Shown: positions 1 through 9,137 of the stretch, in pieces | How positions within the stretch are numbered: position 1 is the stretch's first letter | Layout: each line of letters opens with the position of its first letter | Source: Glaciimonas sp. PAMC28666 | GTDB taxonomy: Bacteria; Pseudomonadota; Gammaproteobacteria; Burkholderiales; Burkholderiaceae_D | DNA: 64,000 bases | Direction: 5' to 3' | Assembly: GCF_016917355.1 (NCBI RefSeq) | Contig: NZ_CP070304.1 | Location: 930,001 to 994,000, forward strand | The notes under the pieces: model-generated | What the model was told of the DNA's origin: nothing | The model's database searches: none | Seen by the model: the letters and a program-made list of their open reading frames with translations, nothing else | Program-made: the position numbers and the translations under genes

Positions 1-3000
1 GTCAGATCGGCGCCGCCGATATCGACCGTATTGGCACTCTTGAGAGTAATACTGTTTCCAAAACTCAACGTCGCGTTCTGGTTCGTCATTTGACTCATGG
101 TATCTGTGCTGTTCTTGAACTCCAAGCCTTCGGAAGCATTCCCCAGCGATCCTTGCGCATTGGTGGTGCCGACCGGTGCCGACTTATTAGTACCGTCATT
201 CATACTGGCGCTCGTCGTTCCCCCTACGCCAGGAATCGTACTATAGGCCGCACTGGCACTGGCATCCCCCATCCCTGCTTGCGCGCTAACTACAAAGCCG
301 ACACTCGATGCGGTCTTGTTCTCGTAACCATAATCCTGAGAAGCGGCTATAACCAGGTTGCCATCCTTCGCATCGATCACCGCATTGCCGCCGGTGTACG
401 TCCCGCCCGTGAGCGTGATGCCCTGGCCGGTCATATTAAGGGTACCCGTCTTACCAGCCGTAATCGTGGTGCCGGCTGCATTAGACTGACTCTCGGTATC
501 GGTATTATTGACGTTATAACCTGTACCCTGCTTGTGCTCGCTGGTGTAACTCGAACTCACGATATTGAGCGTCTTGGTTTCGACCTTCCCGGCACCGGCA
601 TCGATGTTGATATTATTGCCGCTGAGGTTCGCGGCCGTCAGCGCAATGCCGTTACCGGCATGCATATTCAAGGTCCCGGCCGTACTGTCAGCGCTGATGG
701 TGCCCTTGTTGACAATGGCGACCTTGCCTTTGGCGTCATAGCCGACCTGCGCCGTATCGGTGATCTGACCACCGGCACGCAAGCTCACGTCGTGACCCAC
801 AATGCTCGCACCGGCATTGGTGATATTGCCCAATGCCTTAAGGGACACCCCTTTATTGCTCGTGATGCCGCCATTGATACCGCCATCGGCGATGTTGGTA
901 ATGTTGCCGGCAGACTGTAACATCACCCCATTGCCGGCATGGATCGAGCCGTTGACGTTGGTGATGCCATTAGCGTTGGCAGACAGACTGATCACGCCCT
1001 GAGCCGACAGGGTCGCACCGCCGGTCGACGATGCTGCATTTTCTGCATCCACTGCGGCCTGGCTTAGATAGACTTCCGGTATCAGCACCGATTGGTTATC
1101 CAGCATTTCACTGACATACCAGACGATGTTTTCGGTTAATCCTTTTAACTGCGCCGCAGTCGGTGCCACACCGACCGTCAGTCCAAGCGGACCCGCCACC
1201 GTACCGGCGTTATCCATCAGATTTTCGACCAGCGCTGCTCCGCTCAAGGTTTCCGTCTGATTCAATTTGCTGCGGACCAGCCGGCTGATATCCTGGGTGG
1301 TCGTATAGTTATCAAACGCCGTTGCCACCTGCACACCCGGGTTATACCCGACGCTGGCAAAAAAGTAGGCGGTGCCATAATACTGGGTCTGATCGACGTA
1401 AGCGAAACTCGTCGAATACACTGGAAATATCAGCGGAGCGACGGAGGCCACACTGACCTTGGTGCCCAGGGCGACCAGCGGCGCACTTTTACCGCGTAAA
1501 TAGGTCGGCAAGGTATTGACGGTATAGGTGTGGGTATTGCCTAAAAATGCCTTCAGATTCTCGATGGTATAGACCCGCACATTACCTTTGGAAATATCCG
1601 CTTTGGCGCTGCCTGTGGTATGCGTATCCCCCGAAGAAACGTCGCTACTATCGAAAGGACTCAGGCTTTGCGTGAGCGCCACATGATTGATCGAGGCAGT
1701 TAACGCACCGGTCACCGTTGCCACCTGATTGATCGGGGCAGTTAACGCACCGGTCGTCGTTGGCAGATTTTTGGGGCCTATCGTCGCCGTACTGGACTGC
1801 ATCATATGCTGTCCCGCACCATCGCCATTGTTCACCGCACCGCTCCCTGCATCCAGGACAATATTACCGCCGGCGTTAATCGTGACTTGCTGGGCAGGTA
1901 AAAATTCCTGGCCAGGCAGCGTCGTCGCATTGAGGACCGTCGTCGCCCAGCGCGAGCGCAAGGTATTGTAATCCTGGGCGTTCCAATCTGCCCCTAATGC
2001 CGTATTGAGGATGCTCGTTAAGGTGCCATTTCCTGTGGCTTGCGAAAGAGCATGCATGAACTGAGAGTTATAAGCCTTATACGCACCCCAGAAATAATAA
2101 CTCGAAGGACCCGCCAACAGAGAATTAAGCATCTCATACACACTGGAAAAGTTCGGCTGATAGGCACCTGGAAGCTTACCGACAAGTGACTTCTGAACCA
2201 CCGTCAATTGTATCTGTGTCGGGGTCTTCAACAGGTCCAGTAACGTGAGATTGAGGGGCTTGCTCAGGTTATTGATATTACCGTTGATCTGCACACTGCC
2301 GCCGGCGAGAATGTTTCCACTATTATTTAAGGTGCCAGACTTTCCTTTTTGCACACCTTCGTTCAAGATAATATTGCCATCTGCTTGCAAGACTCCCTGC
2401 ACTAGCTTGAGGGTCGATGCCAACGTTTGAATACCTTTCAGGTCCACTTGATAATCTGTGCCTCCCGCACCATTATCATCATAATGTTCACCATTCGCGT
2501 TTCCGGTACTGCCCGCCGTGTAGGAACCACTTTCAGTACTGTTATTGTTCAATACATTGGCGTCGACAATCAGGTTACCACCTGCCTGTATCGTTCCCGT
2601 GGCCGAATTCTCCAGGGTTCCCGGGGTCTGAATCTTGACATCCTTAATCCCCCACAGCAATCCATTGGCATTGTTAGTCACGTCGCCAGCTGCAGTAATG
2701 CCCAGCGTAATGCCACTTTCAAGGGCTTGATTATTCACCACCGCGCCACCGGCATTGACCTGAATCCCACCTGGATTGGCAACGACGATATCGACCGTCA
2801 CTTTATGCGCATTGAGGGTCAGTAAAGTGTCGGCGATCGGCAGAATATTGAGTTTCGTCAAATCGACATCTTCGCCACCCTTGAAAGTCACCGTCGCATT
2901 GTTTTGTGAAGACTCGGCACCGACCGGGGCCACGTTGCTATAGTTATCGGTATTCACAGTCCATTCGTTGCCCGCCTTGATCGTGCCGGTCGCCGTGTTG

Positions 3001-6000
3001 GTAAACGACGTCGTATTCATCAATACGGTGTCTGTCGCATTGATGGCCGCCGCATTAGTCAACGTCTTGGCGTCGACCCGGATCATGTTTGCCGCAATCG
3101 TCCCCTTGCTGCCGGTATTGCTCACCGTAGCTGCAGTGGCAGTCACACTGTCGCTAGCCGATAGGGTCGCATTATCGTTCGTGATGGCCACGTCAGCGAC
3201 CAGTTCAGCCGTCGTCCCTTGTATCGTCGCCCCGTTGAGATTGCTGATACTGCCTTTACTGGCGTTGAGGCTCAGGTCACCGCTGGCACTAATCATTCCC
3301 GCGTTGGTATTCGACAAAACACTCTGGGTCCCGTCCACACCACTGGCATTGATCGTCATGTCACCCACTTGCACCATGCCCGTCGCATCCACGCCACCGG
3401 CCTGTATCGTCGCACCGTCATTGACTACCGTCACTGCGCTCAGGCTCACCGCCTTGATACCTTGCATCCCCGCACTCTTGAGATTGCTGATACTACCGTT
3501 CTGCGCTGCAAGCGTGAGCGCACCGGTTGCAATAATAACCCCTGCATTAGTATTTTCCACAGCGCTCAAGGCCCCGTCCACACCACTCGCGCTCACCGTC
3601 AGGTTGGCCACTTGCACCACGCCCGTCGCATCTGCGCCACCGGCCTGTATCGTCGCACCGTCATTGACTACCGTCGATGCGCTCAGGCTCACCGCCGTGA
3701 TACCTTGCATGGTCGCACCCGTGGTATTGGCGATGCTGCCGTTATTCGCAGTGAGCGTCAATTGCCCACCGCCTTGTATCTGGGCGTTGCCAGTATTGGC
3801 AATGCTGCCCCGCTGTGCGGTCAACGTCACATCGCCATTGGCATTGAGAACGCCGGCATTGCTATTGGTCAACGCACTTTGCGTGCCATCGGTACCACTC
3901 GCGATCACCGTTAGGTTACCCACTTGCACCACGCCCGTCGCATCTGCGCCACCGGCCTGTATCGTCGCACCGTCATTGACTACCGTCGATGCGCTCAGGC
4001 TCACCGCCGTGATACCTTGCATGGTCGCACCCGTGGTATTGGCGATGCTGCCGTTATTCGCAGTGAGCATCAATTGCCCGCCGCCTTGTATCTGGGCCTT
4101 GCCAGTATTGGCAATGCTGCCCCGCTGTGCGGTCAACGTCACATCGCCATTGGCATTGAGAATGCCGGCATTGGTATTGGTCAACGCACTTTGCGTGCCA
4201 TCGGCACCACTCGCGATCACCGTCAGGTTACCCACTTGCACTGCGCCCTTGGCATCCTTACCACCGGCCTGTATCGTCGCACCGTCATTGACTACCGTCG
4301 ATGCGCTCAGGCTCACCGCCGTGATACCTTGCATGGTCGCACCCGTGGTATTGGCGATGCTGCCGTTATTCGCAGTGAGCATCAATTGCCCGCCGCCTTG
4401 TATCTGGGCCTTGCCGGTATTGGCAATGCTGCCGTTATTCGCAGTGAGCGTCAATTGCCCGCCGCCTTGTATCTGGGCCTTGCCAGTATTGGCAATGCTG
4501 CCCCGCTGTGCGGTCAACGTCACATCGCCATTGGCATTGAGAATGCCGGCATTGGTATTGGTCAACGCACTTTGCGTGCCATCGGCACCACTCGCGATCA
4601 CCGTCAGGTTACCCACTTGCACTGCGCCCTTGGCATCCTTACCACCGGCCTGTATCGTCGCACCGTCATTGACTACCGTCGATGCGCTCAGGCTCACCGC
4701 CGTGATACCTTGCATGGTCGCACCCGTGGTATTGGCGATGCTGCCGTTATTCGCAGTGAGCATCAATTGCCCGCCGCCTTGTATCTGGGCCTTGCCAGTA
4801 TTGGCAATGCTGCCCCGCTGTGCGGTCAACGTCACATCGCCATTGGCATTGAGAATGCCGGCATTGGTATTGGTCAACGCACTTTGCGTGCCATCGGCAC
4901 CACTCGCGATCACCGTCAGGTTGGCCAACTGCACCACGCCATTGGCATCGGTTCCGCCCGCCTGTAATGTGGCGCTGTCATTGACCACGTTGGCTGCCGT
5001 GAGCGTCAATTGCCCTATGCCCTGGATTTTTGCGCCGCTGTCGTTGGTAAGGGTACTCCCAGAAGTGATCGCCACCGCCGTATTACCACTTAACAATCCG
5101 TTAGTGCTGTTATGAACGCTTGTGCCCGCTTGCAAGGTCAGACCCGCGCTGTCAGATATTATCTGCGCGGCCGTATTAGTGATCGCTGCCGTGGTCGTGA
5201 CATTTACAGCGCCACTGGCTTCTATTCCCGCTCCCCCTGTATTGGACACATTCTGCGCTGATACATTGACAGTGGTGCCATACACATAGGCACTTTTACC
5301 CATGCCACTGTTGTTACCGGTATTATTGACATTCTGTCCGGCAGAAATGGTTGCAGCCTTGCCTGCCTGAAGCTGACCGCTATTGTTCGTGTTGCCGTTC
5401 TGGGCGGTGAGCGTCAGTAACCCGCCCCCTTGTATGGTCGCGCTGCTGCCATTGGTGATGTCGGCATTCTGTGCGCTGATCTTCATGTCACCGCTTGCGG
5501 TGATGCTGCCGCTGCCCGTATTCGCTACCGCATTGGCGCTCGCACTCGGACCATTCGTGGTGATCGTCAGGTTGGCCAGCTGCACCACGCCATTGGCATC
5601 GGTTCCGCCCGCCTGTAATGTGGCGCTGTCATTGACCACGTTGGCTGCCGTGAGCGTCAATTGCCCTATGCTCTGGATTTTTGCGCCGCCCGTATTACTG
5701 ATTCCCCCACTGGCGCTCACATTGACATTACCTGTCTGAACGTCCCCATTGACATCAAGACCACCCGCCCGCACTAAAGCATTATCATTGACCACATTCG
5801 CTGTGGTCAGTGTCACCTGGCGCACCCCCTGGATTGCCGCAAGGCTATCATTGAGAATACTGCCAGTCGCATTCATGGCCACGGTATTGCCACTGACGAT
5901 GCCTGCTGCGCTGTTATGGATGCTAGTACCCGCTTGCAGAGTCAGCGCACCGGCGTCGGACACTATTTGCGAACCCGCATTCGTGATTCCCGCGGTAGTG

Positions 6001-8261
6001 ACCACATTCAAGCCAGCGGTTGCTTCCACCTCTGAGCCGGCCGTATTGACCAGATTCTGCGCTGACAGATTCAACGTCGCTCCGTACACATAGGCACTGC
6101 TGCCGACGGCGGTGTTACCGGTATTATTAAAATCCTTGGTTGCCGATAGGGTCGCGGCTCCAGTGGCATTGATCTGCCCACTATTGTCAATACTCGCGGC
6201 CTGAATCAGCATATCATTGGAAGAGGAAATTGCCGCACCCGCGCCATTGTTTAGCGCCGTAGTCGTCACTGTCAAATAAGCTGGTTTTTGATCGGCCGCT
6301 TTTGCGGCTGCGATCGCATTCGTGTTAGTCACATTTTGAGCGGTAATGCTCATCGCACCATAGGTCAGCAGGTTACCGGTATTGGAAAGTACAGTATCTG
6401 GCGTTGAATAGTTAGCCAGTTCCCCGCTGATGGTATAAGTCGCAGTACCCGACGTATCACTAGTTCCAGTGATGATATTTCCATAGTTGGTCAAGTCATC
6501 CAGCGTAATAGTCAGATTTTTCGTCGTATTGATGCTACCTGAAATCTTCTCTAGCAAGCTGGCTGCGCCGCCACCGGAGGAGGTAATACTGACCTGATCA
6601 CCGTTCAGTGCGCCAGCGTTGATAGCCGCGCCACCTAACGCTACATTCAGTTTGCCGCCCGCGACGATACCGCTGCTCCCCTCATTGAGCAAGGTTTTTG
6701 TGGTCAAGTTAATATCGGCCGTCGAAGCGATCGAAAATGCGTTGTCTAGGCTCGAAGACGTGATATTCACAGCACCATTAGCAGCGTCAATCGCCCCGGT
6801 ATTATTGACTGCACCCGCCGCCGCGACCTGCACATTAGTGCCCGCCGAAATGACGCCCTTAAGATTCGATACGTCGCGTGCAGCCTGAATCGATACGCCA
6901 CTGCGGGAAACCACACCACCGGTTGAATTTATGGAGTCGCCGAGGACGGGCTGTAATTGCGCATCGACTATCACTAGGACACCATTTTGTATCATTGCTG
7001 AGTCCTGGGGAATAACCGTACCACTGCTATTGATCACCCTGAGCTTTCCGGTAATGGCGACATCACCCTGGCTGACGATAGTTACTGCATTGCCAGCTTG
7101 CGTGCTGGTACCGCTCAGCACTGCTGTGGTGAGCGTGACGTCCTGTGCGGTGACCAGGATCGTCGATGCGGTCGCATCGCTATTGAAGAGGGCTGCTTTG
7201 GTCGCAGTCACAGTCAGTGCCTGTCCCGCTACCAGGCCATCTTGCGCGCCTCCCCGTCCCGCTGTCACCGCTTGTCCCGACAATGTCAGGTTGCCACCGG
7301 CATTGGCTTGAGCCACCATCACGTCGCCATTTGCGCTCACCTGAATATCTTTTTGGCTCTTGATCAGGCCGCTTTGATTTACCCCGGCCCCCGCTTCGGT
7401 GCTCACCAGCAGCACATTATTGCCGTACATCGAACCCGCATCCGTACCGGAAATGCCGGCAAGCGGCGCAGCTGATGCACCCGGACTCTGGGCGATATAC
7501 TTGCCCGTGTTCGCATCGTATTGATTGGTCCCGGCAATCAGTTTCAGATCCGCTTTTCCAGTGCTGTCGGTGATAGGACCGCTCACGGTAATACTGCGCG
7601 CGATCAGCGCCAGGTAATCCAGACCGGTGGTGTTGATCCCTTGCGTGCCCACTGTCAATGCGCCGCCGCTGACGTTCAATATCGGCTTGGCACCACTAAC
7701 GTCGCTCGGTTGCCCGGTACTAAAGGTGGCGCTCGATATATTGACTGTCGATACGCCATTGAGACTCAGACCAGCTGGACTCGATACAAACAAATCCAAC
7801 GGTTGACCAAAACTCTCCACCGTCCCCGCTATCGCGGCAGCGGTCGATCCCACATTCTGCAGTAATACGGCACTCGACGAGGAAGTGATATTCGGGTTCT
7901 TCATCACCTGCCCCCCTGTTTTTGAGATGGCGTTGACCAGACTGTTATTAATGATGAGGCCGTTGGTCACATTCATTTTACTAAACTGATTGACCGACAG
8001 ACCACCGGCATTGGCCTGGGTGATATTGACTACCGGCTGGCCGTTTTGAGAAGCGGTGACCGTTGGGCCACTCACCCCCGTGGTCGGTGTCAATGTCGTG
8101 GACCAACCGAGCATGGGCAGCAGCGTCGTGATCGCAATCACCTTGCCCATGACACTGGCAGTCTCGCCAGACGATTTGCCGCTGATCGTGCAATTTTCAC
8201 CAACCGGCACCAGGCACTTTTGATGACGACTCCACACAAGTTTGAATGTATTTTTATTCAT
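1..8261 (-). CDS. fhaB: FhaB-like TPS exoprotein, copy 1 (partial, 3' end beyond the window)
   Basis: This is the N-terminal ~2753 codons of a giant secreted adhesin of the filamentous haemagglutinin (TpsA) family; the frame stays open to the left edge. The start ATG at 8259-8261 follows an AAGGGAA ribosome site, exactly as in copy 2. The product begins with the extended signal peptide region (MNKNTFKLVWSRHQKCLVPV), then the TPS secretion domain with an NPN motif near residue 120. Long haemagglutinin-type beta-helix repeats rich in N, T, G, A and S follow. It is a tandem paralogue of the gene at 9138-20891: long stretches differ only by scattered single bases, but about 6105-7380 is clearly diverged, about 2060-2230 is replaced, and the 104-residue repeat array is one unit longer. 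Indels are multiples of three, so the frame is kept. It probably uses the TpsB at 21430-23190; a second tpsB beyond the left edge cannot be excluded. The C-terminus is not visible. Confidence 0.9.
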   Translation of the reverse strand, partial: MNKNTFKLVWSRHQKCLVPVGENCTISGKSSGETASVMGKVIAITTLLPMLGWSTTLTPTTGVSGPTVTASQNGQPVVNITQANAGGLSVNQFSKMNVTNGLIINNSLVNAISKTGGQVMKNPNITSSSSAVLLQNVGSTAAAIAGTVESFGQPLDLFVSSPAGLSLNGVSTVNISSATFSTGQPSDVSGAKPILNVSGGALTVGTQGINTTGLDYLALIARSITVSGPITDSTGKADLKLIAGTNQYDANTGKYIAQSPGASAAPLAGISGTDAGSMYGNNVLLVSTEAGAGVNQSGLIKSQKDIQVSANGDVMVAQANAGGNLTLSGQAVTAGRGGAQDGLVAGQALTVTATKAALFNSDATASTILVTAQDVTLTTAVLSGTSTQAGNAVTIVSQGDVAITGKLRVINSSGTVIPQDSAMIQNGVLVIVDAQLQPVLGDSINSTGGVVSRSGVSIQAARDVSNLKGVISAGTNVQVAAAGAVNNTGAIDAANGAVNITSSSLDNAFSIASTADINLTTKTLLNEGSSGIVAGGKLNVALGGAAINAGALNGDQVSITSSGGGAASLLEKISGSINTTKNLTITLDDLTNYGNIITGTSDTSGTATYTISGELANYSTPDTVLSNTGNLLTYGAMSITAQNVTNTNAIAAAKAADQKPAYLTVTTTALNNGAGAAISSSNDMLIQAASIDNSGQINATGAATLSATKDFNNTGNTAVGSSAYVYGATLNLSAQNLVNTAGSEVEATAGLNVVTTAGITNAGSQIVSDAGALTLQAGTSIHNSAAGIVSGNTVAMNATGSILNDSLAAIQGVRQVTLTTANVVNDNALVRAGGLDVNGDVQTGNVNVSASGGISNTGGAKIQSIGQLTLTAANVVNDSATLQAGGTDANGVVQLANLTITTNGPSASANAVANTGSGSITASGDMKISAQNADITNGSSATIQGGGLLTLTAQNGNTNNSGQLQAGKAATISAGQNVNNTGNNSGMGKSAYVYGTTVNVSAQNVSNTGGAGIEASGAVNVTTTAAITNTAAQIISDSAGLTLQAGTSVHNSTNGLLSGNTAVAITSGSTLTNDSGAKIQGIGQLTLTAANVVNDSATLQAGGTDANGVVQLANLTVIASGADGTQSALTNTNAGILNANGDVTLTAQRGSIANTGKAQIQGGGQLMLTANNGSIANTTGATMQGITAVSLSASTVVNDGATIQAGGKDAKGAVQVGNLTVIASGADGTQSALTNTNAGILNANGDVTLTAQRGSIANTGKAQIQGGGQLTLTANNGSIANTGKAQIQGGGQLMLTANNGSIANTTGATMQGITAVSLSASTVVNDGATIQAGGKDAKGAVQVGNLTVIASGADGTQSALTNTNAGILNANGDVTLTAQRGSIANTGKAQIQGGGQLMLTANNGSIANTTGATMQGITAVSLSASTVVNDGATIQAGGADATGVVQVGNLTVIASGTDGTQSALTNSNAGVLNANGDVTLTAQRGSIANTGNAQIQGGGQLTLTANNGSIANTTGATMQGITAVSLSASTVVNDGATIQAGGADATGVVQVANLTVSASGVDGALSAVENTNAGVIIATGALTLAAQNGSISNLKSAGMQGIKAVSLSAVTVVNDGATIQAGGVDATGMVQVGDMTINASGVDGTQSVLSNTNAGMISASGDLSLNASKGSISNLNGATIQGTTAELVADVAITNDNATLSASDSVTATAATVSNTGSKGTIAANMIRVDAKTLTNAAAINATDTVLMNTTSFTNTATGTIKAGNEWTVNTDNYSNVAPVGAESSQNNATVTFKGGEDVDLTKLNILPIADTLLTLNAHKVTVDIVVANPGGIQVNAGGAVVNNQALESGITLGITAAGDVTNNANGLLWGIKDVKIQTPGTLENSATGTIQAGGNLIVDANVLNNNSTESGSYTAGSTGNANGEHYDDNGAGGTDYQVDLKGIQTLASTLKLVQGVLQADGNIILNEGVQKGKSGTLNNSGNILAGGSVQINGNINNLSKPLNLTLLDLLKTPTQIQLTVVQKSLVGKLPGAYQPNFSSVYEMLNSLLAGPSSYYFWGAYKAYNSQFMHALSQATGNGTLTSILNTALGADWNAQDYNTLRSRWATTVLNATTLPGQEFLPAQQVTINAGGNIVLDAGSGAVNNGDGAGQHMMQSSTATIGPKNLPTTTGALTAPINQVATVTGALTASINHVALTQSLSPFDSSDVSSGDTHTTGSAKADISKGNVRVYTIENLKAFLGNTHTYTVNTLPTYLRGKSAPLVALGTKVSVASVAPLIFPVYSTSFAYVDQTQYYGTAYFFASVGYNPGVQVATAFDNYTTTQDISRLVRSKLNQTETLSGAALVENLMDNAGTVAGPLGLTVGVAPTAAQLKGLTENIVWYVSEMLDNQSVLIPEVYLSQAAVDAENAASSTGGATLSAQGVISLSANANGITNVNGSIHAGNGVMLQSAGNITNIADGGINGGITSNKGVSLKALGNITNAGASIVGHDVSLRAGGQITDTAQVGYDAKGKVAIVNKGTISADSTAGTLNMHAGNGIALTAANLSGNNINIDAGAGKVETKTLNIVSSSYTSEHKQGTGYNVNNTDTESQSNAAGTTITAGKTGTLNMTGQGITLTGGTYTGGNAVIDAKDGNLVIAASQDYGYENKTASSVGFVVSAQAGMGDASASAAYSTIPGVGGTTSASMNDGTNKSAPVGTTNAQGSLGNASEGLEFKNSTDTMSQMTNQNATLSFGNSITLKSANTVDIGGADL
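3645..4965 (-). repeat. 312-bp (104-aa) tandem repeats in exoprotein copy 1
   Basis: Landmark sequence tcattgacta recurs at 3661, 3973, 4285 and 4666. The spacing is 312, 312 and 381 bp, the last being 312 plus a 69-bp partial duplication. Each full unit encodes 104 residues of the beta-helical shaft with segments such as SIANTTGATMQG and TIQAGG. Copy 2 has one unit fewer. The units are nearly identical, which suggests recent expansion by recombination or slippage. Confidence 0.9.
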
Positions 8262-8316
8262 ATTTATATTCCCTTATGCAACAAAGTAGTCACAAATTAA
8301 ATGTGCCCGAAGGCTA

Positions 8317-9052
8317 ACGTTGCGATTAAACAAACGACTTTTTCGCATTTTTGATCACTATCAAAAATTGCACCGAATGGCATTTTTGGTATTAATAAAA
8401 CAAGTAATTACTGAGGCGAGGCATGTAAATTGATTCCGCTATTGTTGACTCGGTGCGGAACATATTTGGCGGAGTTGGACCAGGCATGGCCAAGTTCCGT
8501 ATCGCAAGTACGTGATTTATTTGCAAAAAAATTGCGATGTCTTCAACGGATGGAATCCTTCGACGATACGAAAAATCGCCTGTTTCTGTATTCAATCCAA
8601 CAAGAAGGTGACGAACTAGTTGCATCTTCTGCAGCCGCGTCGCACACACCACAGATGTACTTGCCAAAAATATACGCTGGAATAATTATTTTCTACAGGA
8701 CGGAACTTAATGAAAATAGGAATTTGATGCAAATGATGTAAATTAGGCAACAAAACTTACTGCTGCCCGGGGTTAAGCTATGGCAGGATGGGTCGAAAAA
8801 AGACCGTGATTGAAGAGAAGGATTAGTTGCCCTTTGCTGAGCAGTTTTATACCTGTGCAGGAGCATACATTCCAGTTTTAAGGGAGAGCAATACTATAGG
8901 TAAAAAATTCCAGCATCTCTTTGCCAAGTTAATCTCCGGCAAAAGAGCGCGTTTAAAATTGAAGATTACTTAATTACCATTTGAGGATTTTTTTATAGAA
9001 AGACGTCCTGTTTTATTGATAGCCTGACTCTGCGGAAATTGAAATAGGGCGC
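8317..9052. other. Intergenic region between the two exoprotein genes
   Basis: This stretch of about 735 bp separates the terminator of copy 2 from the start of copy 1. Sequence shared with the copy 2 upstream region ends near 8316. Short open frames exist on both strands (for example 8430-8741 on +), but I recognise no product and none has a convincing ribosome site. It should hold the promoter of copy 1. A 17-bp motif at 8660-8676 also occurs upstream of copy 2 at 21094-21110. Confidence 0.6.
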
Positions 9053-9104
9053 AAAAAAAATGATCTGACAATTACCAACGTTAAGTCGGTTAACTGTCAG
9101 ATCA
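9053..9104 (-). terminator. Rho-independent terminator of exoprotein copy 2
   Basis: A hairpin with perfectly complementary arms TGATCTGACA/TGTCAGATCA (9061-9070 and 9095-9104), extended inward by TTAAC/GTTGG pairing, is followed on the minus strand by eight T residues (9053-9060). It lies 34 bp after the stop codon at 9138, so the two exoprotein genes are probably separate transcription units. Confidence 0.85.
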
Positions 9105-9137
9105 AGTCTGTACTACTCCCTCTTGATAAGAGGTGGC

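Noticed and set aside
2968-5115. Very long open frame on the + strand (715 codons) opposite exoprotein copy 1, with equivalents opposite copy 2
   Set aside because: It is the mirror of the repeated coding strand: the repeats and codon bias keep the opposite strand free of stops. The sequence is low-complexity and has no ribosome site or known domain.
8430-8741. 103-codon + frame between the exoprotein genes
   Set aside because: No recognisable domain, no convincing ribosome site, and an equally long frame exists on the other strand.
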